From Volvariella volvacea V23 (Eukaryota; Basidiomycota; Agaricomycetes; Agaricales; Pluteaceae): DNA of 64,000 bases. The DNA lies in contig KB722749.1 of assembly GCA_000349905.1 (NCBI GenBank), positions 609,741 through 673,740 of the forward strand. The letters are read 5' to 3'. Under the pieces are notes generated by a model that worked only from the letters and a program-made list of their open reading frames with translations, made no database searches and was not told the origin of the DNA. The position numbers were made by a program, and so were the translations under genes. Positions 11,088 through 24,579 of the stretch are shown here, piece by piece. Every line of letters starts with the position of its first letter. Position 1 is the stretch's first letter.

Positions 11088-14000
11088 TTCCCCATCCATG
11101 CATTATTTGTATCTCTGGAATCCGGACCCTCTCAGGATGCAACTTCCTCAGCTTCTTACCCCTCGCGTACTTGACGCTTATTCCGCATTACAGTCCGCAC
11201 CGCACGTACTCAATTCTCGGTCATGTGTACATTATTGCTATGTATTTCTATTCAGCCGCCAAGTGCTCTTATAGCCAATGCTCCCGAACACACGCCCTGG
11301 ACCGTCACTGACTTGCACAGTAACTTTATCCAACTTGATTGGCACAACCCTTTCGCAGGTTCTCAAAATGACAAATGTACTGCACGCAAAAAACTTCTGG
11401 GGTCGTTTGTGGGGATTGAGATGTACCCCGATATGGCACTACTAGTCGCTCAACTAGACCAACATCAGAAGGGCGAGGACGTGCTGCTCGGATAATTGCT
11501 GACGACTCGGGGACCTGGCGGACTAGTACAACTAAGGCCTGCCTATGCCCTTACATTCCATCGGCATTGGTCGTGCTTTGACGGGACTTCTGGGGCTTCA
11601 TTCCGCTCTTCGACGAGCAGATTTGCTGGAACGCGCCAGCAACGAAGCGTGACGAATGAGGTACTAGGTACCACTGTAAATCAGGTAAGATCTCGGCGGC
11701 AATGTACCCAACTCTACTTGGAGCGGCCCCTGAATTTTTTTCAGTTCCATACGCCATCGCTTTGCGAATGATTGCTGTGTTGGCTGTTTCTTTTGTTCTC
11801 CATGACCGGCGGTGTTCAGCACCTTCATATCTCTCGGATAATGCGAGTATAGTACAGCCAAAATATCTCACACCAAAATGCACCTTTCCATCGCTACGCC
11901 ACAACCCCTTGTGAGCCTGCAACAATCTCGAGCTCTAGGTACAGTGCGATACCGATAGTCCAGGCCCTCCGCATCACTTCAGACCCTCGGGAGACCTCGT
12001 TCTGTTATTGGTCGACAGGAGGTAAATCTCTTTCCGAATATCACGCCCATCCGCTCACCATGACATGCACCGTACTCGCTAAACCCTGCTTGACATCGAT
12101 TGGTCGAATGTTACGACATTGACAATCCACAGCCGTCTGTGACATAACGGGGCACATTTTCTACCCAGGAATGTAGATACTCACTGGGGCAATCTAGGAA
12201 CCCTGTATTTCTCTTCCGGACCCTCCCAGGGTCCCCCAGCCCACGCGTCTTCAACCTCCCATTAACACGCGGACGCGGACGAGCACCAAGCACGCCCTCT
12301 CGGTTTTTACCGCGCCTTACGCCTACTACACCTCAAAGAAAAAATAAGATTTCGTTATGAACCCTTGCTTCTCCTCGCTTGTGCTGGTGTCAACACGTCT
12401 TCCCTACGGTGTGTTGTGTCGCAACAGTTAATGAAATCTCTATCCATCACTGGCAGGGTAGAGATACGAACATACTGACGCTTAGGGACTGAGCCAAGGT
12501 CGCACGGCAGCGTGCAGATGGCCACCACCCTTGCTGTTGACTACCAATCGAGCAACTGCTGAACCCTTAATTACGATGCGAACCCTTTCTTATCCTCGTC
12601 TTGGTTTTTCCTGCCCTTGAGTTGCGGGACGAGTTGAATATGATAGGTCCATATGTCTATCCCCTCCAAGGCAAGGCCTCTTCGCCGAAGGAACAGAGCG
12701 AGGAAGGTTTCGATTATCCTTGATGAATTGCGGGTCCAGACCTCAGGCCTCATAGATTGCAGCCAGCCGTGTTCCAGGGAGCCGTGGTCCTTTTGGTTAA
12801 AGTTCTATATCACGGGTAGTGCCAACGAATGAGTGGCAGCCTGAGCGGGCGTGTTCGAATTCTGTTTTCTATCTCCCATATCAGATATGATTTATCTGGC
12901 AGTTTGATTGCTTCTCGGGTTTAAATCTGGGGGAACGCAACCCTATGCCAGTAAACGTACAAGGGCGAGATTTTGGTATCGTCATTAGGGGCCCTGGGAC
13001 CCACAACACTCGTGCTACTGTACCAGGAATAAATCGGCACAAAAAATCACTTTCTCTACCGAAAAATAAATCATGCGCATACACACAGCGCAGTCGACTT
13101 GGTGGCAGGCGGAAGGGGTTCCCTCGTGTTTGAAGTGATGGCCGTAATCATATGGTGGTATCATTAGCCGTATGTACGACCCATGATGCTATGGTGTCAG
13201 TCACCACCAAGTGCACGAGGAATCATGGAATAATTAATTGTTTCATCGATATCAAATCAACGCTAGGTGTGAATTTACAGTGTGGAATGGACGTGGACAT
13301 ACTCTGCATTTAGCCGAAGGGCACGCATGGCACTTTCTCTATTCCTGGTGGATTGAGAGCGGCCAGCCCATCACAACTGCAGCTAGCGTGCTACTACTCT
13401 TGTGCTGATGCTGATGCCGATACTGGACTTGAGCGTTCGGGCAGAGACCGACAGCCACCAGCATGCATGGAACAGAACGCGAGCCCGAGCTAAGTTCGGT
13501 CTCGGCGAAAACGAGCCTCAAAAGCCTATTTGAATCCGAACAGCACGCACAGTCAGTGCTAGTAGGAATGCTGCAGCAGGCCAAGACGCCACCGCGGTCG
13601 TCTTCAGCGAAGTGCACACCTTAGTGCCTGCTGGCGTCGGTGATTGGAGATGCGTATCACCTCCAAAGCAAAGGTTCTACTATCAGTGTGCAAACGGTTA
13701 GCCAGCATACATTGGCAAGTGAGACTCGAATCCGAGTCATGGGGTCTCGCGCCCACTAAACTAAACCACCACAATGGTAGAGGAACGGATCAGAATTTTG
13801 ACGTTCCTCGTACGTGCTGTATTTGGTGAGTTGCATTAGCGAGCCCGGATCGGTCGACTCGACGCGGAGATCTCACTCCGTCCTTTGGTCCTGGCGGCCA
13901 CTGACCAGAAGTATACGATGGTTGCCCTACCGCATTGTGAAACCCGACAAACAACTCGCCCGCTGGAATCCGTGGACGAGTTTAGCACTGTGGTTGCTCA

Positions 14001-15138
14001 AGACAGGCTAGCTTAACTCCCTTCGCGATACTGCTGTCCAATGACCCGTGACTCACTGTGCATATATGCTCAGCATGTGGCCGCCACGACAATGGATACA
14101 CATTAATCCATTATGGCCGTCGCTAGCTTGGAGTCGTGGTGCACTGCGCAAGTTAGTCTGTCAATACCTCGTCCACCTCGGTCATTGGCAAGCGCCTAAC
14201 AGTTAAGAATGGAAACCATCTAACTAGGCATGTGGCATTCTTTCATTTGCGCTTCATACCCTTTCCGAATTAAACGTCATATTCCGTTTAATTAGGCTCA
14301 AACGTGGTAATACCGAACACAAACTAGAATGGTCAGGCTATCAGAAGGCCCTCAACTCACCCTCAATTTTATGCAAGAAGAGCCAGGAACTGAAATCAGA
14401 TGACCCAGGAAAGATGGACATAACGAAAAGTCCGGGAAAGCATAACATACGATCGAAGCCCTGGAATGCGGATTGACCCTCGAGATGAGGGTGCCGAGCT
14501 GACAGAGGACATGACCTAAAGTAGCTTTGTGGGGCTGAGAGATGGGAATCGAAAGGGAAAGGACAATCTATGGAAGGAGCTTGAGCTTCAACCCTACTAA
14601 GTTTTGACATTACCACGTAAAATGTTAAGAACGCTCAATTCAATTGCGATGTATGTCGTCATAAGTTTCTCAACATGCACTGGCTGGGTTACGCGGGTGC
14701 CCTTTCTCATAAGCTTGTTATGCTGCGGATCATACACCATGCTTCCACGGGCTCATCCACGACTGTAGAGAACAATACTGGAAGGGAGGTTGTGTGGGGC
14801 CTTCAGCATGCATCACACGGGAGCCGGTTCATAACTCACTTGACCGCCCATACAGACCTCGTTGGCGACACTTGTCTTATGCAGGTATCTGGGAAGAATG
14901 GGCGATGCAAAACTGGAACCAGATTGTACAGATATCAATTAAAAATACATAATTTAGAAAGGCGCCCTATATCGGTATGAGACAAAGGATGATCAAGCCT
15001 CATACTAAGGAAGCTCAAAATTGCTTGAATGGATTGGGACTTCCTTCCCTGGATGGAGGTGATCTCGTGGTCGCTTCATACCCTCCCTGTACTGCTGCAG
15101 CATAAGGGTTTTCTGTAATGTAACGTCAAACACGAACG
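11088..15138. other. Gene-poor 4-kb interval
   Basis: Neither strand shows a chain of exons with recognisable protein motifs. Open frames are short (at most about 125 codons) and compositionally random. A diverged direct repeat of about 35 bp may exist around 12353-12388 and 12570-12607 (both contain GAACCCTT then TCCTCG). A tRNA-like T-arm near 13725-13760 was examined and rejected. No transposase, reverse transcriptase or terminal repeat was seen. Confidence 0.4.
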
Positions 15139-16768
15139 TCATTTAACATATATTAATTCATCATTATGGAAGAGCTCACTTTTACCCCAATGCGTCGGGG
15201 AAGCTTGCAACGGAGATGACCCGAGATTGCTATGGTGATCCGCCGTAGGGCTACCAGTTGGAGTAATATATTGGTGAGAGAACGGGGCCCGCGCCTCGGT
15301 GTTTACTCTTAGGTTAACCGGGCTTTCTGCTTCCACGGCTATCTGAATTTCAGATGGCTGCTCGTTAATACTTTGATTTTGGAGAATAGATTGTGCTATG
15401 CTTTCTAGGATAGTCTTTCTATACTCATTGAGTGCCGTGGAAGCATTGTCCATTTGACGTTGAGTATCCTCGACTAGAAATGCAAGAGACTCTTCACGCA
15501 GTTCAGCCGCGCTGATCTGTTCCTTGAGCTAGAATGCAACATTATGAGGTCAATTCACTTATGGAGGGACAAAACACACCTTCGGAAGAATTTCTAGGAC
15601 AAAATTCACATCCGATTCACTTCAATCCAATGTGGCCATATATCAGTTCAAGTAGGCCATTCTCTCATCAACGACTTACATTGGTATGTGTCCAATAGGC
15701 TGAACCTCTTCAGAAGCCCGTTGAGCCTCTTCAAGGAGCGCTTTGGCGTCTACGACGTGGTGTCGAAGAATTTCGTGCGATATGTCATCAGGCATTGAGC
15801 CATGTGTACTAAGCAGGCGTCAAATAGCGGTGATAACATTGTGAGACAGCTTCCTACCGAGCTAGAGAATATTATAATTGCCATCAACGAAATGGCCCAC
15901 TGAAGCAGTTGGCATCAACGCACCTCTATTGAACTGAATTTCCTTGACAAGTTCTGACGCCTCACGTAGCACCCGTTCAGCTTCACGCAACTTGGTCAAC
16001 GCAAGGCGCTCAGATTGCAAACGGTCGTGGGCATCATTGTGCGTAGCAAATGCTCTTTGGTAATCCCTTTCTAGCTCATCCTCCTCAGGGAAGTCTAGTC
16101 GGGGAGGCCCGCGATGCAGTGTGAGAGACGGTGCTTGACAACCAAAGATGCCGACATACTCGGTGTAGATCCATTAAACCGTTGGAGGTGACGATCGAGC
16201 TCTTGACTTAGGGTTGTGAATGCGCCAGACTTTTCTGATAATATGTCCCGCTACACTAGGCATCAGTGCCAACTGGCCGGTGATATGAAGAACATTGCAA
16301 CAAGTGAGACGCACAGTGGCGCGTGCCTGATCCAGCTGCTGTCGAAGTTGCTCCAGCTCCTCCTTCGCTGCGTGCTCGTCGTGTAAAGCTTGCATGTACT
16401 CCCTATGTGCCATTGAGAAGTATGCTGTGAGTCGATGCGGTTATCTGGGCCATAGCATGAAGGACGATGGACACTGACTGCTTTTCTCTCTCTTGTTGTG
16501 CTTCATATGCTCCACCCCTTCCAATCACCTTATGCATGAACTTTGACATAGTAGCATCCTTCACCTTCACGTACTCCCCATGTTCCTTTCTCGTCGCTTT
16601 CGACAGTGTCTCCACTTTCGCCTCATACTCCGCCACACTTCCCTGGAGCGATTTGACGATCGATTCCTGCTGGTGCAATTCCTGTGGCACGGATTTCAGC
16701 TCCGATACCCTTTGGAATAAGTAGGTCAGTCGAGATGCTTGTTGAACAAGGTCTTCGTTCGTGGACAT
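15139..16768 (-). CDS. Coiled-coil protein, fungal family of unknown function
   Basis: A multi-exon gene of about seven exons starts at the ATG at 16768 (MSTNEDLVQQASRLTYLFQR). Exons read clearly are 16768-16479, 16402 to about 16310 (QEYMQALHDEHAAKEELEQL), about 16240-16155 (LSQELDRHLQRF), about 16097-15925 (NFPEEDELERDYQRAF and KLREAERVLREASELVKEI), about 15806-15682 (MPDDISHEILRHHVVDAKAL) and about 15532-15139, which ends in a low-complexity tail. Heptad-like Leu/Glu/Lys/Gln patterns run through almost the whole protein, so it should form long coiled coils. The layout (N-terminal helix pair, FPEED linker, second coiled-coil block) resembles hypothetical proteins common in mushroom-forming fungi whose function is not known. 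Two junctions (after ATVRL near 16310 and before the MPDD exon) are not fully resolved. Length is roughly 400 aa. Confidence 0.6.
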
Positions 16769-19700
16769 CGATAATCGAGCAGTAGAGATTGGTGGCAGTG
16801 ACGGAGGTATGACATCTCAGACTCTAGTAATGGACACCAAAATTGGCCTGCCAACGCCAAGTCCCGTCCATGCCAGGCTATGCACCACCCGCAGATAGGT
16901 CGACTGCGCCCATAGTCCCCCGGGCGTTGCTGTGATCGTTGGTCCGGTCCAAGCCTCAGCGCTTTCACGATGCCTCTGTGATTTCGCTGGGTGTGACTAG
17001 CCGACCATCGGCCGGGGAGCTCGGGAATTGCCGTCGGATAAGCATCACAGTGTCACAGTGTTCAGTACTTCCTTTGAAGGTCATCCTTATACCTCGGTGT
17101 GCGGCCAGGTCTGTCAGTTTGCAGGGCCTCTGATGAGTTTTTCCGAGTGTACCGGCTAGGTACTTCTTTTTTTCGTATTCAGTAGGATTCATGTGCTCAA
17201 TTCAAGTGGCTGCCAATTCAGTGGCCACCGAGGCAAAGTCAGACTAGCATCCAAGGAGGGTTCAAGGGATAGCGATGCAACCACAGATTCCGGCATACAT
17301 TCGTTGGCCTAGAATCAAGTTCCTGGCTGTATGAAACTTCCTATCTTCCCCGGTTTTTTGGACCTTACGGCCATGCTCAAACCTCCATTAATTGTATCCT
17401 TGGTATGTAGGATTAAATTTACAGGTCATCCAGCACGCTGAAGGCTCGCCATCAAAATAATATGCACTGTCCCTATCGCCATAGACGTGGAAAGCAACAC
17501 GGTTACTGTCATCACATCATTGTTACAGTCACGAGACATGCTCTTCCAGACACGAAGGCCGCAGATCTCAATTGTTGCTTTTGTTAGTCACTACACCTGC
17601 GTCTTCCCCTCTCTTGAGACGTCAGAGGCTTGAGACAAGAGACGGAGTATGGATTACCCCGAATACCAGATCTTGGTCCAATGATGTCCGCCCGTTCAGT
17701 GAGAATGGACATTTATTCTTCGACGTGCAACTGATCCAAGCCGCGCGAGTCGTGTTGGAGGTTTGCAAAGGTGGCAACCGTGCGATGCATCTGGGGACAT
17801 GGAATGACTTGACATGACTGATATTCTTTGAGGATTCCAGGAGCTTCGAGCCAGGATCATTCATTGCTTACTCCATGGCCTATGGGAATTTTCAAGATTT
17901 GACGTGGTAGAGTTCCGCCGGTGCTGTGTTAAACTCCCCCTCGTTACGCATAAGGTCAAAATTTCGCTGAGCCAATCTAGTGGGAGGTATGTACTTGTAT
18001 GCAGAGGCCCGATACCATCGTGTGCCGGCAGCCTTTGGGCACATCATCCTTCACCATCAATCCTTCAGGACCTGAACTGATCCCAGTCGTCCTCACCTTC
18101 AGTTGAATCCGGATTCGACATGCCAAAAGCAGTCTCCGTTAGCCTACCACCCCGATCGTATCACGTACTCCTGGGATTTGAACCACGGATGAGAATGCTG
18201 CTGAGTGCTCAAGGTCCTGCACACAAGCCTTTCTACGCAGCATGCTAATATGACCCCCTCATCTGCTTTACGAAACTAGACTCGGTGATTGTTCGGTCAC
18301 TGGTGAAGCCACCCTAAAGTCGAGTTGATGCCTTGAGCTAGCAGCCAAATGCCTTGTAGGTTGAGCTAATCGGTATGCTCCCCCTCTCCCTCCGCATCAC
18401 CTTGACATGCTAATAGCAGAGAAGTGTCCAGCGGACTCCTCCTGAAGATAACTCTCCCTTTCATTGACATTTCACGGACTTACTTGTTTAAGAACACCGA
18501 TCAAACACTCCAGGCATTTGGCGCTCGGTACGTTACACTACAGCGCGGAAAGATGAGCACGACACACTTACGCAAAAGTACTCGACTGTCTCACAGGGAG
18601 AGGAATAAGGTAATTGCCCTTCCTCCTCTGCCGCTAGATGTTCTCTACTAGCTCATAAAGAAGGTCTATGGTTTTCGTGATACCAAGAGGGTGCTGAGAT
18701 CAATCGTACAGTGTCCAACCTTTGGTGATTTCGGACATCATTCCACAACCCCCACATAGTCTGTTTGATGGGCTAGTACTTCTGATGTGTCAACGGATTT
18801 GTTCAAGCGGCATAAATTCGTACCCTCGACTTGGCCGTCTCCAGTATAATGCCGCTCCATGCGAAAGATTTTTCACCTTCTATACAAGAAAGATAACATT
18901 TTGAATTGCAAACTGCGGGAGGAGTAATATCTTCGTCATTAGTGATGACCGCGCGCTCCACGTGTTATCCATGTCTGTCTTTTGATGGTGTATTGAATTT
19001 AACAGCTTCATGCCATTGATGATCTTTAACGTAGACAAAGGAGAGGGCTCAGCAATTGGATAGGAAGAGGGTCAGCTCCCGGCCAACTACAAAATTGTCA
19101 GCATGCATCTCCCGAAAGAAGCACCTCCGAAGCCTCACGACCCCAACCTCATGGTCAAAAGGAAACATCTTTGGAACTTACCATAGGATCGACGTGCCAT
19201 AATTCTCCTCGGCAGCCGTTATTTCGCGTTTTTTTACCTACGGGTTTCAACCCAAGTGAGAGAAAAGAGTAAGAATAGCACTGTCCTACGCAACCACACT
19301 TGCGCAGCAAAAAAAAAGGCTGGGTACTTTTCTCCCCGTTCGAACTACCATTGAGGATGATCCCTTGATGTTCTCCTGGGGAAATCCCTATTCCTATCAA
19401 TTATCTTTTGAATCCTTTCTCACCACGCTCAGGTCCTCACCCGTTCAAGTTGACACAAGTGACGTAATTTTTTTCGGTTGTCGAAAATATTCGAGTCAAG
19501 AGCGGCGGCTTGGTTGACGGGAATTTTCCGAAGCCGAGTATGTGGTTCGACCTAAGCGAGCGCTGCAGATCCCGCTGTCTACTAAATTGGTCCCTCCATC
19601 GTAACTTTACTACTTGTTTACTGGCCGCACGGGGAGTGGGGGGACTCGGATAGCGGTGTCCCTCCGTATGAGGTCAGTCCCGTTGGGAATTCAGCGCGGG

Positions 19701-20313
19701 TTTGCCTTCGGTTCCATGTTTGAAAGGCGAAGTGCAAGTGCATGGATTCGTTATACCCTGCGGCGCCGCGAAACCCCCTGCGATGGTGAGGTTCTGGAAC
19801 TCACTAGGGAGTTCATGCCAGGCGTTCCACGTGCGCCGCAACTGACGCAATGGATGATACCAAGAAAAGTCATCTCTGCCATAAGGAATGGCCAATATAG
19901 TCTTAGCGTCAAACGAGCTGTCGAGTTTGTGGCTGATAATGCACTGGAACGGAGTAAATCTCATTTCCCTACCCCCGATCTAAGTTGACGCGGCGGGTGC
20001 GTTTGCCGCATTGCCAAGCTTGTGGTTTGCAACAAGGGAAGTAGACTTACTAGTAGATTCGAGGACCGAAGCCTCGAGAGCCATTCCGAAGAACGTGCTC
20101 ATCCAAGCCTCAAAGTCCGGGGTGTGCGTTTCCCCATACTGACCATAGCGTACAATGAACTCAACCTGAAAACCTGAACGAAGATCAAAAAGCAAACGGG
20201 GGACAAGGCATGGATAGCACATGATAGCAAGGATGGAATGTACACCACAGCGATAATAATGGTATCATGGGTCTCAGCGACTGCGTTCCCGGACATCCGA
20301 TCATTGGGGCACA
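16769..20313. other. Gene-poor 3.5-kb interval
   Basis: No supported gene. The first few hundred bases upstream of 16768 should hold the promoter of the coiled-coil gene. A sequence at about 18165-18245 (minus strand) contains a perfect RNA polymerase III B-box-like string, but the T stem does not pair, so it was not called a tRNA. A 124-codon frame at 19614-19988 shows no domain. Confidence 0.4.
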
Positions 20314-22305
20314 TCACCGACGCCGACTCATAGCAAAGCATCCCTCATAACCTGGAACGTCCGCGGGGCTCAACGTGTCTCGCCACCTACCAGCTAGATT
20401 TCTGTTCACGTTTCCAACTAGATAGCCACGATACAGCCATTTTCCTCGATCCCCGTCCATCTATTCATTATGGAAAAGGTACATTGTTCCGTAAAGGGTT
20501 CCCAGCAGACGTGAAATGAAGGCATCCAAGTCAATAATTGAAATTGATTAGTTATGAAGGGAATCGATCACGCACATATTCTTTCAGCAAACTGACAAAT
20601 CCATCGCAAGGTCTTACTCTTCCTCGTAGACTGAATTGTCCCCACGATGAATGGCCCTGTGGTGTGCAACCTGCGTCTGATGGAGGGCCAAGATCGGAAA
20701 CAAATAGACAAACCTCGCCAAAAATTATCACGTCCTGAACCCACGTTTTGCCTTCTTCTCCGCTGTGGCATGCTGGCTTGCTAGCCCGCCGATAATAGAA
20801 TGGGTCTTTGAATCCTGGCACCTTGATTTGGACGCCGCATGATAATTCCTGAAATGACATCCTATGAGGAAAATACGATCTCAACGGATCACCAGACGGG
20901 AGAGGATCGCTATTATCAGAGTCTAGCTCGACACCAGAGTCGGACCGAGAGGGATCAGGTGCGATTAAGTGGTATTCACGGAGTTTCCATCTTTGGCTCT
21001 GCCGTACAATCATGCTCTTTTGCAGTATAGGTGGAGCGGCGCCAGCGAGAAGTTGGGCGTACGCCGTAAATTCAGTGTACTAGTTAAGGGTGAGCGGTTA
21101 TGAGTCTTGCAAGGCAACATTTACCTACTGTGAACACCCCTTCCCAAATACCATCGATACTGAAACGGGGACAACAATTCAAATGAACGGGATGATCGAA
21201 ATATTGGGGTAACAGCCATACCTCCCTGGGCTGAACGCTTCCGTTAGGTATTTGTCATACGCTTTCTGGGCAAGACTACGGCATCGGTTCCACTCGCTTT
21301 CCCACTCTCTCGAATCTTGTGAAATGATAGCGGATGGCAACGAGGGCGCACGCGGCATTCCATGGTCACCCTCTGCGAGTTGGTTGACTAATGCGATGAA
21401 GGATAGGATGGCAGGCGTGGTTAAGGGTGGCACGACGAGTTGACAAGGGGATGAGTAGTGGGCGCCGAAACCTGACTCATTGGAGTGGTGTTCGGGATGA
21501 AAGTCAACCCAGGATGGCGTAGTTAATTCGTACTGGAATTCTTCGTCTTAGTTGTGGTCCGATCCAAGGCAGTGAGTGGGGAGCGTACTCTGTGTGCTGC
21601 AATGGCAAACACCTTCAAAATGTTTAGCGCAACCCAAGAAATGTCGTCATTCCTTGGGTATGCCGCTGCCAGGATAATGGTTACGCTGGGGGGGGTGACG
21701 TGTGACATAACATACCACTCACCGGGTCTTAGCAAGAACCAGAACAGCCACATAGCCAACGACGTCTCTTGGTTGTTTGGGGGCCAATGGTTTTGTTGTA
21801 TGGATGACAAGGAAAGGGAGGCACCCTGCACGCCGAACCAGTACTGCTTGAGCCAGTCCTCGATATGGGCATATTCGCGAAGCTGCAGCTCATTCTTCTC
21901 CTCATTCTCTAGCATGAGAAGGTACGCATGCAATAGCAGCCCGTGTAATCTCTCACCCCCTTCACTTGTGCTATCTCCGTCGACATCAAAGGTTGCATCC
22001 GACCGTTCACGTATTCGCCTTAGATAATAGCATCGAAGCTGGAGCTCTGCTGCGAGAGACTTTGGTGACGTTGGGTCTCCACCCAAGCGGCGAACTGCAG
22101 GCACAAGATCGAACTTGTGCGCGAATATCTTTGCATAGAGATGGTGGTTCGATTTGATCGATAGACGGGAATGAATTCTGCGACTGGTGTGCAGAAGAGG
22201 CACGAGTGCCGATGGGGGGCCCAGAAACTCGCTCGTGGCGGCGAGGAAGGCAATGTGTTCTAGCACCTCCTGAGGGACATTGTCAAGCGAAGGGGCGCAC
22301 GCCAT
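20314..22305 (-). CDS. F-box protein, paralog A of a local family
   Basis: Predicted substrate adaptor of an SCF-type ubiquitin ligase. The ATG at 22305 places the F-box nine residues in (LDNVPQEVLEHIAFLA), matching the position in the two neighbouring paralogs; an in-frame ATG at 22470 would add 55 unmatched residues. After the F-box come an HLYAKIFAHKFDLVPAVRRL motif and a helical middle region. A phase-1 intron sits after LLRP (acceptor near 21670), at the same place as in the paralogs. Later exons include FIALVNQLAEGDHG, a segment with QELSCGVQIKVPGFKDPF, SSWGQFSLRGRVRPCDGFV, and the family C-terminus AGRWRDTLSPADVPGYEG, ending in SRRR at the stop 20314-20316. Exons between 21.5 and 20.5 kb are only partly resolved. 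It is the downstream member of a tandem minus-strand pair. Confidence 0.7.
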
Positions 22306-22557
22306 CGCAGGCGGGTCGGTTGCGACGGTGGGGATATATCGTGGTAGTCCAAGTACAAGACAGGATGGCTGTATTGATAGCTCAACGCCAGTAGTGGGCA
22401 TCGGCATTCCACCATGTTGCCGGCATGCCGGTATAGCCGGCCCACCAATGCGGGGAGTTGAATTCTGCATCCTTGAACCCGTCCATCACAGCGGTCCATT
22501 ACTCCAGGCTACTCTACAACAATGTTCGTGGCCAAAACTACAATCAAATCATGCATC

Positions 22558-24579
22558 CTAACGCTGACAATAGCTAACAATACCCCCCGTCCCCGCCTGC
22601 TCTTTCCCCAAGCTGAACGCCCCTCCCCAGTCTGCAGGAGCCAGGCCATCCGAGACGGGCCCCATCCTTCCAACAAGATTTCTCGAAGGTGTCACTGGTA
22701 ACATCAGCATACACGAAAACGGCGTTTTGATAAGAAGGACGGACTTACCATATCCTCTCAAGAGGCTGTTTCCCAAGTTATACAGCTGGATAACGGGTTA
22801 AGGTAATCACCTGGACACAAGCACATGAACGTACCGATTCCTTCATCATCATGACAAGACCGTCAGACAGTCGAACTCGTCCCAAGATTCTAAATGGTTC
22901 CCATGCGGCTGCTTGCCGCTTGTCGGCCTGCACACATCGTTTTATGAACATGCGTACTCCCTTCTCTCCTCACGCGTGGGCACATACCTTACCCGTAAGA
23001 ATTACATCGACTACATCGGCATCGCGCTGCAGGGGTTCCTCTGGTCGGAAACTGCGATAGAACGCTAGAACTTTGCCGCTTTGATCAACAACCTGGAGTC
23101 CGTTCTGAGACGGCGTAGGTGCGATCACTCATCAAATTAGAACACCGCTTCAAGGAAGAATGGCCCATTACTCACAGACTGTTGTATGTAATGGTAGTCC
23201 TGGGGAACCCATGCATTCAAAGCCCCGTTCTCCAGTTTGTCCGCCGGTACCACCGCCAAAGGATCGCAGGTGTAATATTCCTGAATCGAGAAAGACTCTG
23301 GGTGCCAGCAATAGCTCAAGTCAATCGGCTTATTTGGTGCTTCTACCCCGTTAAGCCAGCTTTTGTATTCTTCCAGATACGGCATCTGACGAGTTCGTCG
23401 TCAACTTCATCCGACATTAATTTCGGCAGTGCTTACGAAAAAGGAGCCTTTCCAGCGACCCGTCAGGTCCCCGAGTCGGTATGCTGTGAGCGTCAAGCTT
23501 CGGGGAATGATGCCAGCATCATCGAACGGGAAATTCGTTTTGTAGTTCTGCGCAACGCACATGACGTCTTCCAGCGTTGGTCCCAGGTGACCGTTGGCAT
23601 CTGCTTCGGCGCGGGTTTTGTAGTCTGCCGTGCACAGATGGAGCGGTGTTGATAAAGTCAAGCCTTCGAATTCGATGGCGTGGAGAAGGATTGAATGGAG
23701 GGCGATTGAAGGAACGGGGACAGTCTGTTTAATGCTCCCGAAGTAATGGACTTGGCTTGAGGGCGGCGAAGGAGGGGGATATGGCCCATGAACCGATGAG
23801 GACGACTTGTGGGATATTGTGCGATTCTCGGTATTAAACTGATGCTCAGGTAAGGCACCCAGTGGGTACTGTTTGGTCAGCTGAGAGACGATCTGCATAC
23901 AGGCGCCGTGATCACGTACTCGAAATGTTGCGAAGACGTAAGGTATAAGGAGACGAAGGATTTCGCGGCGGACACCCTGAGGCTTGTTTTTCACCGTGGC
24001 TAGTTGGCTAGTTAGCAAGACATCAAGGCATACGCAATGGTACTCACAGCAGGACGACAACAGCCACTTGATCGCGACGGCCAGTGAGTTGACTTCATTA
24101 TTAAGTGGCCAGCTGCTATTGGTGTCTGACCCATCCCTGAGTTTGTTGAGAAGAAAGGCGTCGATAAAATCGGGAAGCTTGGCCCAGAGGAGCTGTTTAA
24201 CGTTTTTCTGGGCAGAGTCCGTGTCGAGCAACATAAAGTATGCGACCCAGAGGTGCTCTTTGAGGAATGGATCGTGTAGACCGCGTTCGCCTTGGCGGAA
24301 GCATTTCAGGGCAGTGAATCGTCGCTGGAGCTCTTCCCTTGCATTTGCACGGACGACGGCCTGCCCAAGCCTGCGGACGATCGGCGAGACGTCGAACTTT
24401 TGGGAAAGGATTTTCGTGTACAAATCGGAGGAGTCTACGGTAAGAGTGCGGCGAGAGGTCTGACATGTTTGGATAAACCGCCCTAGTTCCTGGGGAGGGC
24501 CAACAGGTGTGGCATCTGTGGCATACAGGACGATTTTTTGGATGATCTCTGGAGGTGCGTCGAGGAGAGAGGCCGACAT
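22558..24579 (-). CDS. F-box protein, paralog B of a local family
   Basis: Predicted SCF substrate adaptor. The start is the ATG at 24579 (MSASLLDAPPEIIQKIVLYA, F-box from about residue 6). The upstream in-frame extension begins with GTG and is not used. Landmarks in order are DLYTKILSQKFDVSPIVRRL, a phase-1 intron after LLSSC, VRREILRLLIPYVFATF, the Pro-rich HGPYPPPSPPSSQ, LGDLTGRWKGSFFVS near 23420, then exons with EEYKSWLNGVEAP (about 23380-23180), SGKVLAFYRSF (about 23080) and WEPFRILGRVRLSDGLVMM (about 22900). The final exon, ending at 22558, carries RNLVGRMGPVSDGLAPADWG, a degenerate form of the family GRWR...GYEG C-terminus. Overall length is near 590 aa. Head to head with the eEF1B gene. 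Confidence 0.72.

Noticed and set aside
13717..13785. tRNA-like sequence (minus strand) with TTTAGTTTAGTGGG and GGATTCGAGTC
   Set aside because: The 5-bp ends (CATTG/CAATG) pair, but the B box lacks the required G before TTCGA and the T loop has the wrong size. Not a functional tRNA by eye; a tRNAscan-SE run would settle it.
18160..18245. Possible tRNA or tRNA-derived SINE (minus strand) with GGTTCAAATCC B box
   Set aside because: The T stem mispairs at two or more positions, no acceptor stem closes and no clear anticodon arm forms. At best a decayed relic.
19614..19988. 124-codon plus-strand ORF
   Set aside because: Random-like composition, no domain and a competing open frame on the opposite strand.
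22306..22470. 55-residue N-terminal extension of F-box paralog A
   Set aside because: Neither paralog has such an extension, and the internal ATG at 22305 places the F-box at the matching position.
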